DNA from: Spinacia oleracea
Lineage: Eukaryota > Streptophyta > Magnoliopsida > Caryophyllales > Amaranthaceae
DNA length: 64,000 nucleotides
Reading direction: 5' to 3'
NCBI RefSeq assembly: GCF_020520425.1
Contig: NC_079487.1
Location: 50,010,719-50,074,718, forward strand
The position numbers and the translations under genes are program-made. Of the stretch, positions 1-12,299 are shown in pieces (the first letter of the stretch is position 1; every line of letters begins with the position of its first letter). Under the pieces are notes generated by a model. It saw only the letters and a program-made list of their open reading frames with translations, ran no database searches and was not told the origin of the DNA.

Positions 1-949
1 CTTTTCATACGCCCTCGCAGTAATTTTTTTCGAAAAGTTTTTTTTTTTGCTACGTATTTTCTTCACGCGTGGGCACCGAGGTTGCTGTGCCTGACCAAAA
101 GGCCAGGCAGCAACTTCAGCGCCCAGGGTAGGGCGTGAGAAATTTTGGCGCCCAGCCAGGGGCGTTGAAAATGCGTCCCTGGCTGGTTCTCGTTTTCTGT
201 TTGCGTCTACTTTTGTTTATGCGACTTCGATTTTGCGTGCTTGCCTAATAACGTCCTTTACGCGTTGTGCAGCGTTTGTGGGATCCGTTACAGGCCATCC
301 CGAGCGTCGCTTATTTTTGTGGCGATCGTTCGGGTTTGCGGAACACGTATTTTGGTATAACTCTTTGGCCAATTGGTTTATGAATGTTTGGGAAATTTTT
401 TAAGGTCGTTGGTTTTCTAAGATTGTTTATCACACACAATCATATATTTCGCTACACATAACTAACATTACATCATGAGGCAATAATAACATGTCATGTA
501 ATTTTATGATAGGCTTCTATGGGTAGTATTTGCGCCTGGCTTGGTACCGCTTCTATCGTAGATCCAACACATGCCCCGGTCGAGGTAGTGTCTTCAACAG
601 ACGAATTTCGCTCAAGAGGCCAACCCGCAAGTGCAAGCCAAGGGGGCATGCAGGCGAGAGGGACGTAATGGGCGAGCGATTGGGTTTGGGACGGGTGTAC
701 TACTAGAGAAAGTGCCGAGAGGACAACATTCAAAGCGTATGCACCCCCCGGTTGGCGATGGGTATCCTTAGTCCCAACTCCCGAGATGAAACACCAAGGG
801 AGCCAAGATTCGTTATGCGGTTCTGTCCGTTCACATTAATATGCTGATTTTCAGGTCGTCCCAACTTGATGGGGAAACAAACGTGGGGTAGGATCGTTTC
901 ACCCTTCGGCTATTTTGATTACCTACAAGCACGAGTATTTCCTTCACTT
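1..949 (-). other. Leader of a second, adjacent copy of the same Tat element
   Basis: From about position 15 this stretch matches 20900-21833, the untranslated leader of the element inside the window. Because it lies outside the LTR at 969-2442, that LTR appears to serve as the 5' LTR of another copy extending to the left. No long reading frame is present. It holds one paired GCGCCCAG/GGGGCGTTG hairpin module at about 118-172. The short ORF possible at 494-733 matches no gag domain I recognise. Confidence 0.65.
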
Positions 950-967
950 TCCCCAGTGGAGTCGCCA
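950..967 (-). other. Primer binding site for tRNA-Arg (left copy)
   Basis: On the minus strand this reads TGGCGACTCCACTGGGGA, complementary apart from about one position to the 3' end of plant tRNA-Arg (ACG) plus CCA. It starts one base after the LTR terminus at 969. Confidence 0.75.
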
Positions 968-968
968 C

Positions 969-2442
969 TGTGAGGGGGTCGAAAAGGCACGAGGCTAATG
1001 CGTGACCTCGTCCCTCGTGGGTGTGACGCTTCTTTTTGTCAAATCAAGTGTAATTGGATATCCTGTGAGTTTACACCCAATTGACTAGTAATATAGGAGT
1101 CGCCATTCAGTTTTTAACGACAATGAGAAAAAGTGACAAAACCCGGTTATCGTGACATAAAGGGAGTGCAATTATGTTTGACCACGACGGCCGTAGGTTC
1201 CCTTGTGATCCCTGGTGGTGGGGATCGCTCAACGTACACCCGCAGGGTAGAGATTGAGGGTTCGGGGGACTGTAACTACCGAGAGGAGTACTCGCTCTTC
1301 GATAACTCTAGAGGCAGGATATCCTTACTAGCTCAGCATAAATAATTGAAGGGACATGCGTTAACTATTAAACTAATCTGAGTTGGTTTTAACAATATGC
1401 AACATATAGTACTAGATCGAGCGCGATTATCTGATTTAGATTGTTTTAAGGGACCTAGCATGATAATCCAATTTCCCAAAAATATCATATTTATTAAGCG
1501 TGATCGAACAATCAGATTTTAGTTAGTTTAACAGTTCATAAAAGGGCGAGGAAAGCAATTAAACCATTGAAAAGGGACACATTACGACGCACCCTTGAGA
1601 GGTGCATCACGGTTCTCAGAAAAATAACCACTTTGACTTTGCTATTTCTCCTTTTATTTAACGAATCTCAAATTATGGGACGGGATACGTTCTGTTCGAT
1701 TTATGGATCGATTACGACAGAACGCGTGATCAGTTTTGCAGCGTGAGGCTTAGTCTTAGGGGTTTAGAGTCAATACTCAAAATGTAATTGTGTGTTGTGT
1801 CCTTTCACGTCGAACTTAAGGGTCTATTTATAGGAAAGAGTTCGTGGAAAGATAGAATTGCAGAATTCTAATCCACGAGGAATTAGGAAAAAACACGTAC
1901 CAGGTATTTTCAGCGCCCCGGCCTGGGCGCCGAAGATTTCGGCGCCCAGAGCCAGGCGTTGAAAATAGGGTCTGGGCTGTTTTTCTTAGTCAGATTCAGA
2001 TTCCTAGAATCCGGAGTATTTGAGATTTAATTGAGTCTTTTAGTGCGTATTAACCTTGTGATGGGATGCGTCTGGGCCCGTTACGAATTCTAGGCTCGTT
2101 AAGATTTTAATTAATACGTGACTCTTACTTTCGAATCATATTAGGAATAGGATTCTCTCGCAATTTCTATCTCATTTAGGATTTATGTTGGAGTGCAACA
2201 CCTAATTCTGACAGGTTTCTATCTTTTATGACTTGCCACTTTTAACAACTACCCATTACGGCAGTTACTATTTTTAGCAGGTTTCCATAAATAGCAGGTT
2301 TCTATAAATAGCAGGTTTCGGGTGAAATGAAAAGGGGTAATGAGATTCGTTATTTTATAGGAGATGCGTTGTCAAGTGGAGATTTACGTTTTCATCATCG
2401 AACCTTCCCTTTCGGGAATGGGGACAAAAGTAGGTGTCTACA
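969..2442 (-). repeat. Left LTR of the Tat element
   Basis: On the minus strand the LTR starts TGTAGACACC at 2442 and ends CCCTCACA at 969, with the canonical TG/CA ends. It is 1474 bp and very similar to 21853-23328. A TATA box (TATAAATA, minus strand) lies at 1825-1832. A paired palindromic GCGCC/GGCGC module sits at about 1908-1962. A second copy of the primer-site core (TGGCGACTCC on the minus strand) is inside the LTR at 1096-1105. Confidence 0.85.
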
Positions 2443-3388
2443 CCTATGTAGAAGGGCTTTTTTGTGATTACAACCTGTTGGTGGGTCGCAATATTTCCCG
2501 ATTAGGTGTGTCCTATAAGTGGGTCCACACTGTGTATATTTTTTGTTAACGATATTGAAAAATACCGTTTTTTGGGAAAGAAATGTCAAGATAACGGATG
2601 TTTTACACAAATAGGGATTGCGCGTGCCCGACAGAGAATATTCGCTGTCTGGGAAACACTTTCAGTGCCCAGCTCTGGGCGCGAGAATTTTTAACGCCCA
2701 GAGCTGGGCGTTGAAAATGCGAAGGGGAGACTGGTCTTTAAATACGCGGACCGTCTCCTTCCTTTCCCATTTCCGCCATTTTCGCCCAAACTCCTCACCT
2801 CTTTCAACTGATTTTTTGCTCGTGTCTTCACTTTTCTTTGCGAATTCTACTCCAAGTCACTCCCTAATCTTCCCAATGTAAGTAATTTTCAGTAATTTTG
2901 AGCTTTTTTTTGTCAATTTCAGTATTTTTGGTCAAGTTTTTTGTGCATGAAATTGATTTGGGGGTTTTTTATTTTGTGCCCCTTTCCTTCAATCAGATAG
3001 TTGGAAATGTTCTACATAACATGTTAATTAGTTTGTGCATGTTAATTTTCGCAAGTATGCTGATTCTTGTTGAATTTGGGCATGTTTATACTAGCCCCCA
3101 AGTATTCCTACGACTCTAGTGTTTTCTTACAATGTAGGTGTTTTTGGTATATTGCTTGCGTTCCTCATAATTCATGAATGACAAATTATGGAAGAATTTT
3201 TATTTTGTTGGAGTTAATAATAATTCTTTTCTACTTAGGGAATTTTTGCTCAATATGAACTTAGTATCATGTTTTTAGGGAACAAAAATTGTATGACTCC
3301 ATTTTATGAGAGGAATGCACTTTTTTAGTGATTGGTGTGAGTGCCAATTTTGTTAAAGGTATAATGCCTTGTTGTATCGTTGATCAGC
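2443..3388. other. Non-coding spacer between the Tat 3' LTR and its antisense gene
   Basis: No convincing coding region. It holds another paired hairpin module (about 2665-2716, CGCCCAGAGCTGGGCG core) and then AT-rich DNA just upstream of the antisense gene, where its promoter would lie. No clear purine-rich tract is visible next to the LTR at 2443. Confidence 0.6.
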
Positions 3389-5649
3389 ATGTCTGACGAG
3401 TTGTCACCTCCTTCTGGTGGCCACGAGGAGTGTGGCATGACGCGTCAGTCTACTGGCGCGGGACCCCTATGGGTGGGTCCTAAGTTCTACGACGGTCCAG
3501 ACCTGCACTAAGACCTAGAGCACCACGTGACTACCCGCCTTCACGCGAGGAGGGACACTACGGTTCGCGGCTACGGTGCAGCGACGAGCGAGACTATTTT
3601 TGGTTTCCTGAGCTCCGACGCCCAGGCTTTGGTGAGGGCGAGCTCACTGTTTCCGGTGGTCGAGACCTTCTGGGAGATACTGCGGCTTAACATCTCCCTG
3701 TCCTTTTTGCGGTCGTTCATGAGGTGGTGGTGGGATACCACCAACACTTTCCATTTTCCTTGGGATGAGATGACGATCACTCCCGAGGACTACACGGCTT
3801 TGACGGGCTTGACCTTTACAGGGAATCCCGTTCGCCTGGGGTCGGATGGCCCACCGCCGACCGTTGCTGAGGGTACCAGGCTCCTGGGCTCGTGGATGGG
3901 CATGAGATTGCCTTCGTACCAGCCCCGTGGGATACCTTTTGCTGACCTGATGTGGCCCCTGGAGCATGGGGTGGAGGAGTCGTCTTCGAGACAGGCCCGA
4001 CTGTTCTACCTCCATTTTATTACTTCCACTTTTCTATCGGGTCCGACTAACACCTTTGACCCGAGGTGGATAGGCATGGTGGAGGACGTGTCTACGCTGG
4101 GTGACTATTGCTCGTCGGCCAGATGAGTTTGGCGGTGCGCGACTCGGACCCGTGTAGACGTCACTTTGTCATTACATTGGCAGGAGTGCCGCGTTTGATC
4201 GAGGTATGTGCCTAGCCTTTCTTTTGTTTTCTCGCTTTTACCGGGCCCCCTTTTTTTGACGTATTATTGTCTTTTCCTTTTATAGCTTTGGGCTTTTGAG
4301 CACTTGCCTTGGCTGGCTCCCCGAAAGGGGCAGAGGCCTTTGGAGTACCCTGCCGGTCGTCGTTGGGGTTGGAAGAAGAAGCTGACTGCGCGTCCACCGC
4401 CCGATTCCGTGTGGGATCTCATTCGGGACGGGAACCCTGAGCATGTACAGAATCTTATCCTCTATCTCGTATTTCGTCATTTTTCTTTTATTTTCTATGT
4501 GCGAGATCTGACCGTGTCTGTACGAAACAGGTGGTTTGGACCCCATGGCTCTCCTTTAGGGGTACTTATGCTTCGGTCAGGGATAGTTATACCCTGAGCT
4601 AGATGCGGGTTTTGTTCGTTGGCCGCCGCGACCCTGTCTGGTACTTGGGAGAGTGGGTACGTATGCAGACGGTTGAGGTTTTTTCGGTGCCTAAGCCTCC
4701 GTCTGCGAACATGCTGTCTACTCGTTCGATAGGCGAGTCGTGGAGGGTCCACTCGAGGCCTGGCGTGCCGGCGATGGAGTTAGTGATAGCGGGAGCTAGC
4801 TATCATCAGTTTATCCAGGATTATCTTCGTCTCCCGGAGCCTGGCGTTGTGAGTTGCTCCCTCTTTTTGTACTGATTTTTTGTTAGGGTTTTCATGCTCG
4901 TGCCTATGTGTTTATGTTTACTGTGTTTTGTGCAGGAGTAACCTGACCCTTCGTTAGGGGGATGGGTGCTTCCTGATACTCGGATCTCGTATACCGGAGA
5001 GAGTGGATCCGAGATTGTGGAGACTGTCCCGGAAGACCGGGTTTTCCATGCTCCGCTCCCTAAGGGAGTACAGGCGGTATGCACCTTTTATTTGTGCACT
5101 CTTCTTATATTTTTGTTTTTTTTTTCTTTTGTTACTAACATTCCTGTTTCAGGTTCCGGCCCGTACGGCCAACGCGATGGTGGGGGTGATCAACCGGTTG
5201 AAGTCCGCGTTGGTTCGGGCCCGATCTGCACTTTCTTGCAGGAGCCCCCACTCCACTCGGGTAATGTGCCCTCTTTTTTTCTTTTGATCTGTACCTTTTG
5301 TTTGGCTTTCAGTTACTCACCCTCCTTCTTGTTTTTGCAGACGGGGGCTGGACGAGCCGGGGCCGACGACGCAGGTCCCTCGGGTGGGGGACGCGGTCGT
5401 GAGGAGAGAGAGAGGGCACGGCACTCGCCCCTACGGCATCGCCGTTCCGATGTGGGGGCGAGTTCTTCCGGGGAGAGGTCCGAGCCGGAGCGTAGGCGAC
5501 GTTCCGTGTCGGTGGCTCGAGAGCCTATCCCCGAGTTGCAGCCACAGCCTCATTTTTGGGGTGATTCTGGCTGGGGGTCCTCATACCACGTGGAGTGGAG
5601 TGGATGGACCGGCGAGGCTTGGAGATATGAAGCCGATGACGAGTCTTAG
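3389..5649 (+). pseudogene. Plant mobile domain (PMD) gene, antisense cargo of the Tat element
   Basis: Seen: an ATG at 3389 opens a frame broken by TAA at 3509-3511 and then continuing to about 4116. The translated part carries the plant-mobile-domain pattern: SLFPVVETFWEI, a Trp-rich stretch with HFPWDEMTITPEDYTALTGL, and later LWAFEHLPWLAP. Likely exons are 3389-4203, 4286-4468, 4531-4848, 4936-5076, 5153-5260 and 5341-5649, each bounded by GT and AG, so introns are about 60-90 bp. The last exon is rich in Arg, Glu and Ser. PMD proteins occur as host genes (MAIL1/MAIN) and as cargo of Tat-type retroelements; their biochemical function is not settled. The stop at 3509, apparent loss of frame near 4120 and stops around 4939 make this copy a probable pseudogene. 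It lies on the strand opposite to pol, so it would need its own promoter. The exon borders are my prediction. Confidence 0.7.
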
Positions 5650-6498
5650 GCTTGCCTCCTGTTTTGTATATATTCATTCTTGTATTCCGCATGTATATAT
5701 ATTTTATTTTTTGCGAATTTTGGGTGCAAGAATGTTTTGAGCCTTCCATGGGCTTTGCCTCAACATATTATAGCAATACTAGCTTTCTAAACCAACGACG
5801 AATTTCGAAAAGAGAAAGAATTCCATATATATAAAAAATGAGTTCATACAAGAGTGCACACATATTTTTTAGACTAGCCGGCTACTTGGGGTATTACATA
5901 TGCATGTTCACTATTTTATTGTTTTTTGCCGACTCGTGCCATACTCCTTTGTTGGGCTCGTTCCTGAAAATTCTGGGTGCTTTGTTTTCATTCTATTTGG
6001 CCTTGCCCGTGCATGGGTTAGGGTATAGCGCCCTTTGTAATATCCTTTTGTCTTGATGTGCTCCATGACTTTAGTATTTTTTTAATTTTTATTGGACCGA
6101 ATCCTTGATAAGATTGCCTACGTATCTTGTCAGAATCTGGTCGCGCGTAGTTCTAGCTATGATTTTTTGAAATTTTGAAAGGGGCGTTCATTACACATCT
6201 GCTACCCCCCAAGTGTTCGTGGTTCTTTTGATGATCCGAAAAAAGGAGTACGAACACTTGCAGAAGCGGGAGGATAGGTGGCAAGAGAGAATGAGGCCCA
6301 AATTCGGGCGTAGGAAATATCGGCGCCCAGGCCTGGGCGTTAAAAATAAAGGCGCCCAGCCCTGGGCGCTGAAACTTTGGCCTTCGTCCTTTCTACTTTA
6401 GTGAGTTTTAAGTTGTTTGCTTAGAGTAATGCGCAGAATGCTTGCTTATGAGTCTTAATGTGTTTTTATTAGATGCCTTAACTCCGGACTGAATTTTA
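5650..6498. other. Non-coding spacer between the antisense gene and integrase
   Basis: No reading frame of note. A paired hairpin module of the GGCGCCCAG/CTGGGCG type occurs at about 6320-6373. The rest is AT-rich and probably carries the 3' ends of the two converging transcripts, antisense gene and pol. Confidence 0.55.
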
Positions 6499-7779
6499 TT
6501 AAATATAGTACTTTTTCAATTGGTCTAAATTCGTGAGGTTAGCAAATTCCGCTCCATCTATGTCGGCTAGTTGGACTGCTCCGCCAGGTAGGATGGTCTT
6601 TACAAAATATGGTCCGGTCCAATTAGGCCGGAATTTTCCTCGAGGGTCCGTAGTAGGTGCACGGACTTCTTTTAACACAAAATCGCCTTCTTTGATATTT
6701 TGAGGTTTGACTCTTTTGTTGAATTGCCTTGCTATGCGCTTTTGATACACTTGCACGTGATGTAAAGCTCTCAGCCTCCGTTCGTCTAAAAGGACGAGCT
6801 CGTTGTACCTAGCTTGAACCCAATCGGCCTCGGGCAGCTTGCTTTCTAGGACAATCCGGAGGGAGGGAATTTCCAACTCGATCGGTTGAACTGCTTCCAT
6901 TCCGTATACCAAGGAGTAGGGTGTTACTCCAATGGAGGTGCAGATTGAGGTTCGATAGCCCCATAATGCGAAGTGTAATTTGTTGGGCCAATCCTTATAA
7001 TTTTCGGCCATTTTTTCGATTATGACTTTAATATTTTTGTTGGCCGCCTCTACCGCGCCGTTCATTTGCGGCCTATAGGGGGAGGATTTATGATGTTTGA
7101 CATGATATTTTTCGAGCAGGTCTTGGACTTCGGCCCTAAAGTGGGAACCTTGGTCACTTATGATTTCATGGTACCCCGTATTGACAGAATATGTTCTTTT
7201 CTAGGAATCGAGCGACATGTTTGGCCGTTAATTTTGCATAGGAGACTGCCTCTACCCATTTAGTGAAGTAATCAATTGCGACTAAAACGTACTCGTGTCC
7301 CCCTACGCCTGTTGGTGTTACCTTGCCGATTATATCTATACCCCTGGTGGAAAAGGGCCATGGAGAAGTGAAGGTGTATAGTTCTGAGGGAGGCAAGTGG
7401 TTAAGGTTACTGAAGATTTGGCATTTTGGGTAAGTCTTTACAAAGTGATGGCAATCAGTTTCCATAGTGGTCCAATAGTACCCTAAGCGGGATATTTTTT
7501 GGGATAGCATTTTTCCGTTCATATGAGGTCCGCACACGCCGTTATGGTATTCTTCCATTAGTCTTTGGGCTTGGTTTTGATGGACACAAATTAACTTGAT
7601 TTTATTTGGCGTGTATTTGTACAGTTCCCCCAGAATTATGCTATATTGTGAAGCGAGGAGGCGTAGGGCCTTTTGTGCTCGCGGGGAGGTGTTTGGGGGG
7701 AATTCCCCACTTGTTTTGTAACGAAGGATGTCCGTATACCATGGTTCTTCTTCGGTGTTTTCAGGTTCGGAGTCTATGG
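6499..7779 (-). pseudogene. Tat pol, integrase half (separated from RT by a nested insertion)
   Basis: Read on the minus strand from 7779. The protein shows the integrase zinc-binding region and core: GPHMNGKMLSQKISRLGYYW, the first acidic motif in RGIDIIGKV, and IDYFTKWVEA. The frame is then lost near 7170 (an in-frame TGA where GVP is followed by about one missing base) and resumes as MNGAVEAANKNIKVIIEKM, which contains the catalytic Glu. The C-terminal part (NWTGPYFVKTILPGGAVQLADIDG, shown here only by its position at 6525-6600) is the usual Tat integrase tail. The first codons of the frame visible at 7813-7780 belong to the copia LTR and not to pol. Removing the copia element and one target duplication restores the reading phase with the RT part at 17975. 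The single frameshift makes it non-functional as it stands. Confidence 0.85.
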
Positions 7780-9172
7780 TGAAGGAAATAATGTCCTTGG
7801 TCCAACTATGCATTCAATGTTAAGTCTAATAAATGCGGTTCAGTATTAATTAACAAGTTAATAATTCAGTGAGATCAAGTGAGCTGAATGCCTAGCTAGA
7901 GGCCGCTTCAGTTCAAGTGGAATTAATGATATTAATCCACAGCTTACTCTTGACTGAACCCGTAGGGTCACACAAATAGTACGTAAACGGATCAAGTATT
8001 TAATAGCATTAAATACTATATCTATGGATATTCGGAATCGACGGATCTTGGTTTCAGTGGGAGCTGAGATCGTCACAAGCAAGAAATGAATACTCCGGAA
8101 ATGATGATATTGCCGGAAACGGAAATATGGATCGTATCGGAAATATAAATATTATCCAAGTCGTAGATGTTGCTGGAAACGGAAACATGGTACGTATCGG
8201 AAAATACTATCGGAAATGGAAATATTGCCGGAATCGGAAATATTGTCGGAAACGGAAATATTGTCAGAATTGGAAATATTATCGGAATCGGAAAATAATT
8301 CCGGAAACGGAAATATTAAATATTTGTTCGAAACGGAATGTAATTCCGGAATCGGAAATATTAAATATTGTTCGTATCGGAAATGAATTCCGAAATCGGG
8401 AATTTTATCGGAAGCGTATCGTACGAATAAGCATCGGACGAGGCCTGCCCGACGAAGGCCCAGCACGAAGCCAGGCCATCGCCCAGCAAGCAATGGCGCG
8501 CCACAACACAGCCCAAGGCTGCGGCAGGCCTACCGCAAGGCAGGCCCAGCGCGCAGCTTAGGCCATGGCAGCCTCGTGGGCTGCGGTAGCTCGCATGGGC
8601 TTCGTGGGCGTGTGGGCTGTGCGCGGGCATGGCCTAAATGCTTGCGGGTCATGCTCGTGTGTGTTTGTGTCCATGCATAATTCCTAAAACTATTAGGATT
8701 TGATGTATGATTAAATTCCTATTCCTATTAGGATTATTTATTAATTAGAGTCCTTGTAGGATTCTAAGTTTAATTAAATCGTATCCTACTAGGATTCCAA
8801 TTCCCTTTCCAAACCTCTATAAATAAGGGCCTAGGGTCATAATTTATACGCACGATTGAAGTATTCAAAGGGTAAGTTTTTGAAAGAAAAATCAGCCATA
8901 CACTTGCAAACACATAGTCGAAAATTCCTAAGCACCTTAAGGGCGATTCTAGTTGGTCTAACTTGAGGCGGATCCGGACGTACTGTGGACTATCTACGGA
9001 GGGACGTCATTTGGAGTCCTAAAGACTTGTTCTTGTTCGGTTCGGGCGCAGCTAGGGAAGGCACGCTACAACATGTATGCATCTATTCTATGCTAAATGA
9101 TTATGTGTAAATAATATGCTTTCCTGGCTTTATGGTTTTTCCGCATGATTTATGAATTGTCATATGTATCAT
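7780..9172 (+). repeat. 5' LTR of the nested copia element
   Basis: Starts TGAAGGAAATAATG and matches 16571-17974 and 58569-59962. TATA box TATAAATA at 8818-8825. Contains the CGGAAATATT-type array (8086-8410) followed by a GC-rich stretch (8430-8640). The final ~14 bases of the LTR and the primer site are absent: after TATCAT at 9169-9172 the sequence jumps to AGCCTCAT of the leader. Confidence 0.88.
8086..8410. repeat. Degenerate CGGAAATATT short tandem array in LTR
   Basis: Repeated units of about 15-18 bases built from CGGAAACGGAAATATT and CGGAATCGGAAATATT. Equivalent arrays lie in the other LTR copies at about 16876-17205 and 58886-59190. They create overlapping false reading frames on both strands. 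Confidence 0.85.
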
Positions 9173-12100
9173 AGCCTCATATTATTTTCATAATCTAAAT
9201 TGCATAAACATGGTTAAATATTACAAATTTGCAAGAATTAAAATGGGTGATTAATTTTTGTAATTGTTAATTAATTGCAAATTGCGTTTATTTAATTATA
9301 CGTACGCAGTTTTTCGGCAGTTTCTTCGTTACTCATCCAAATCGAGTGATTTTTGTGTCAATTCCGCATGTAAAAGGCATTCTAAATTTTTGACAAAAAC
9401 AGTTTTTTCGGCCGAACCCATAATTCTCAAATTCGAAGCCTAACTATGACTTTTCGGAGGTTTTAGTTTTTCGAACGCAAAATTTCGTAAATTTAAGATG
9501 TTAAATTAAATATTTGCGATTCTTGTTGATAAATCTTGAATTTTTGATTGACCTACTGTATATGTTTAACAAGTTTGAATGCCTAGCCTTGTTAATTATG
9601 CAATCTAATTTGTAATTATGATTAATTTGTTGAAATTCGAATAATTTAGAATTAATTTGATTTTCATAATTAGTTAATAATTTAATTAGATACCTATGAT
9701 TAAAAACCACCATAAAAAATTGTAAATTTGTGTTAAATTTTAAATTTTTATGACCTAGACTTGAATCCATGTTAATCGGAAATCAATTAATTAATAAATT
9801 TTCGATTTTTCGCCCTAAAATTATGAAATTAATATGATTTATTAATTTTTCATTAATTTTGAAATAAAATTTTAAATTTTTATGCGATTCGCTCATATAA
9901 CTTGCACGCACAAAGCAATGGACGCTACGTGTTACCCTTGAGGGGTGTTGTATAGTGCGGGCATGCGACGACGAGCAAGGGAGCTCGTCGCCCATGCGGT
10001 ACGAATGCAATGAGCAAGGCCATGGTGCACGAGCACAAGGCAGCAGCCCTGCCTTGTGTCGTGGGCTGTGTGCGATGGGCGAATGGGCAAGGGCGAAAGC
10101 AAGGCACGAGCAGTCGCGTGTGGGCAGCAAGCGAGCTGCGCCACAGCGCGCACTGCCTCGCGCAAGTGTGTGAAGCCTCGCGCGCAGCGAGCGCAAGCTC
10201 GCGTGCCACGAGCGCTACGCCCAGCATCGATCGCTCGCGCGCAGCGAGCGCCTGCTTGCATGCTACTCGCGTGCGACGAGGGCAGGCGTGCAGCGAGCCA
10301 GAGGCCAAGCGTGCCTCGGATGCCTTGCGATGGAATGCAGCAGCAGATGCGACGCAGCGCATGGGCTGCGCGCACATGGCCAGCGATGGCTGCGTGCGTG
10401 TGGCCTATGGTTGTGCGTTGCATGGTGATGTTGCGTCACGATTAGATCGTTCTTAAAATTTTAATTTGAAATTTTCAGTTTACGTAATTTTAATTAATTT
10501 TAAAATTAATAATTTAAATTATTTTCTTGGATTTTAATTTTGAATATTGTAATTATAATAAATTTTATTTATTCTAATTATTTTACTAAAATTAAAATCA
10601 TGAATTAATTTAAATACGACTGAAAATAAATTAAATTTGTGGATTCAATTATAAATTTATATGAGCTTTAAATTTTAATTAAATTTGTATGTTTCAGGTT
10701 AGACTAGAAATACATTTTTATGTTTAAAATTAGTAAAGCATATGAATTTATTGGTTTAAGTGGGAGCCCTTTTAGTCAAAAACTCTTGATTAGGTCTGCA
10801 AATCCTTAAGGTTAAAACAACTTGATTAGAATTAATAAGGACTGAATAATTGGTAGATTATTGGTGCCCTTGATTAATTGCTGCAAATATTTATGTGATG
10901 CATAACGTGTTTTACTAACCAGCTATGTGGGCCATTCATGATAATGAATGGGTGAATGGTATATATTGTATATGTACTGTTTTGCAGGTTATGAAGTGAC
11001 TAGTATGGCCCAAATAGGATAGAAAATATGGTATGCGTACCATTAATTTGAATGTAATTGGTCTAAAGTACCAAAATTGTTTTTCAATTCAAATATGGTC
11101 TGCGTACCATCAAATAGTTGTAATTAGTTTAATTATAGCTTATCCTATTTGAAGAAAATGGTGCCTCCCACGGGGATTTTTGAGACGGACTTTGAAGTTG
11201 AAGCTTCAAGATGAAGTCGGGCCATACTAGATCACATTTATCTTATGCATGCTTTAAGTTATTTATTGCTTTAAATATGTCTTAATTATGCATGAGATTG
11301 CGGCTTGATTATGTTGCATGATTAAGGATTTTAGTTCACTTAAAATCTAACCAACATAGTAAGAGCCTTAAGTTCCAAACTTAAAAATTGAGTTAAAAGG
11401 TGCCATGCCAAAATATACACTTTCTTGGAAATCCTTTACATCAATCTAGTAATAGTTTTCGCTCAGCGAGGTGTTACTTATTGGTCCTAAAGGGGCAAGG
11501 TACACAAATAATTGTGAGTACATGTTAGTTTTGGTGAAACTCAACGATATAAGTAAAGAGTCCTTTTATGTCGTGGCAAATTCGATAGGTTTTCCTAATA
11601 AGTTCTTAGACGTACCTATCAACCAAGAGTAGTTTCTAGACTATTAGCAAAAGGTTTTTGCTTACCTAAAATGTTTTAGGATTGAGTCGACAAACTGTGC
11701 TTAATTCTTCAATGGTTTTAGGATCTTGGAATCATTTTATTCACACCTGCCGGAACACATAACTCGAATAAAATGCTAATAACTTGTTTGAATTGCATGA
11801 TTGCTTTAATTTCAAGTTATTATTCATGATAAATGTTTAGACTTTTCATACTTCAATGTATGTTTTAATTATTGTTTATAATTAAATATCTTGCACTGTA
11901 GTAAATCCTTTTAGAAAGGTAACAGTAAATTTCCTCGATTGGTAGTGAATCCAAGAACGATTCACGGAAATGAAAGAAAATGAGCAATTTAAAATGTACG
12001 TTTCTTATAGCGACTTTTATGGTTGTTTTCGAGTATCAAAGTCGAATGGCAAACCGATTGGTGCTTGTGAATTCAAAATACAATGTAGTTTTGAGATCAT

Positions 12101-12299
12101 AAAGCATTGAGTTTAAACGCTCAGCTTTACCAATGGTTAACAACCTAATATCTTTGTCCATTTAATTCTCGAATGAGTCTAGTCCCTAGACATTCGAATA
12201 GATCGGTGCTTAGAGAACTTTAGAAGCTTCTGGTAAGATCATCTAGTTGAAACTTAATATTCAACATAAAATGGTAAGAACCTTATTGGAGTGACATTG
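9173..12299 (+). other. Untranslated leader of the nested copia element
   Basis: Closely parallels 59975-62520 of the second copia element. It includes AT-rich DNA, a GC-rich island at about 9905-10440 with repeated GCGAGC/GCAGCGAGCG words, and a later segment with the repeated word TATGGTNTGCGTACCAT near 11030 and 11095. Long overlapping frames over the GC-rich island are composition artefacts. No gag frame equivalent to 62615-63367 is visible where expected (about 11800-12300). Confidence 0.7.

Noticed and set aside
1..2442. Treating the whole duplicated 2.4 kb (1-2442 and 20900-23328) as one long LTR
   Set aside because: A proper tRNA-Arg primer site next to canonical TG/CA ends lies at 950-967/969 and 21834-21851/21853, so the LTR is 1.47 kb and the remainder is leader; a longer LTR remains a minor alternative.
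8086..8493. CRISPR-like appearance of regularly spaced CGGAAATATT words and long frames over them
   Set aside because: Units are contiguous and degenerate without unique spacers, lie in a plant LTR, and recur at 16876 and 58886; the frames on both strands are repeat artefacts.
9905..10456. Several long Ala/Arg/Ser-rich frames on both strands
   Set aside because: They overlap a GC-rich untranslated leader island, exist in many frames at once, and the equivalent island at 60710-61130 does not preserve them.
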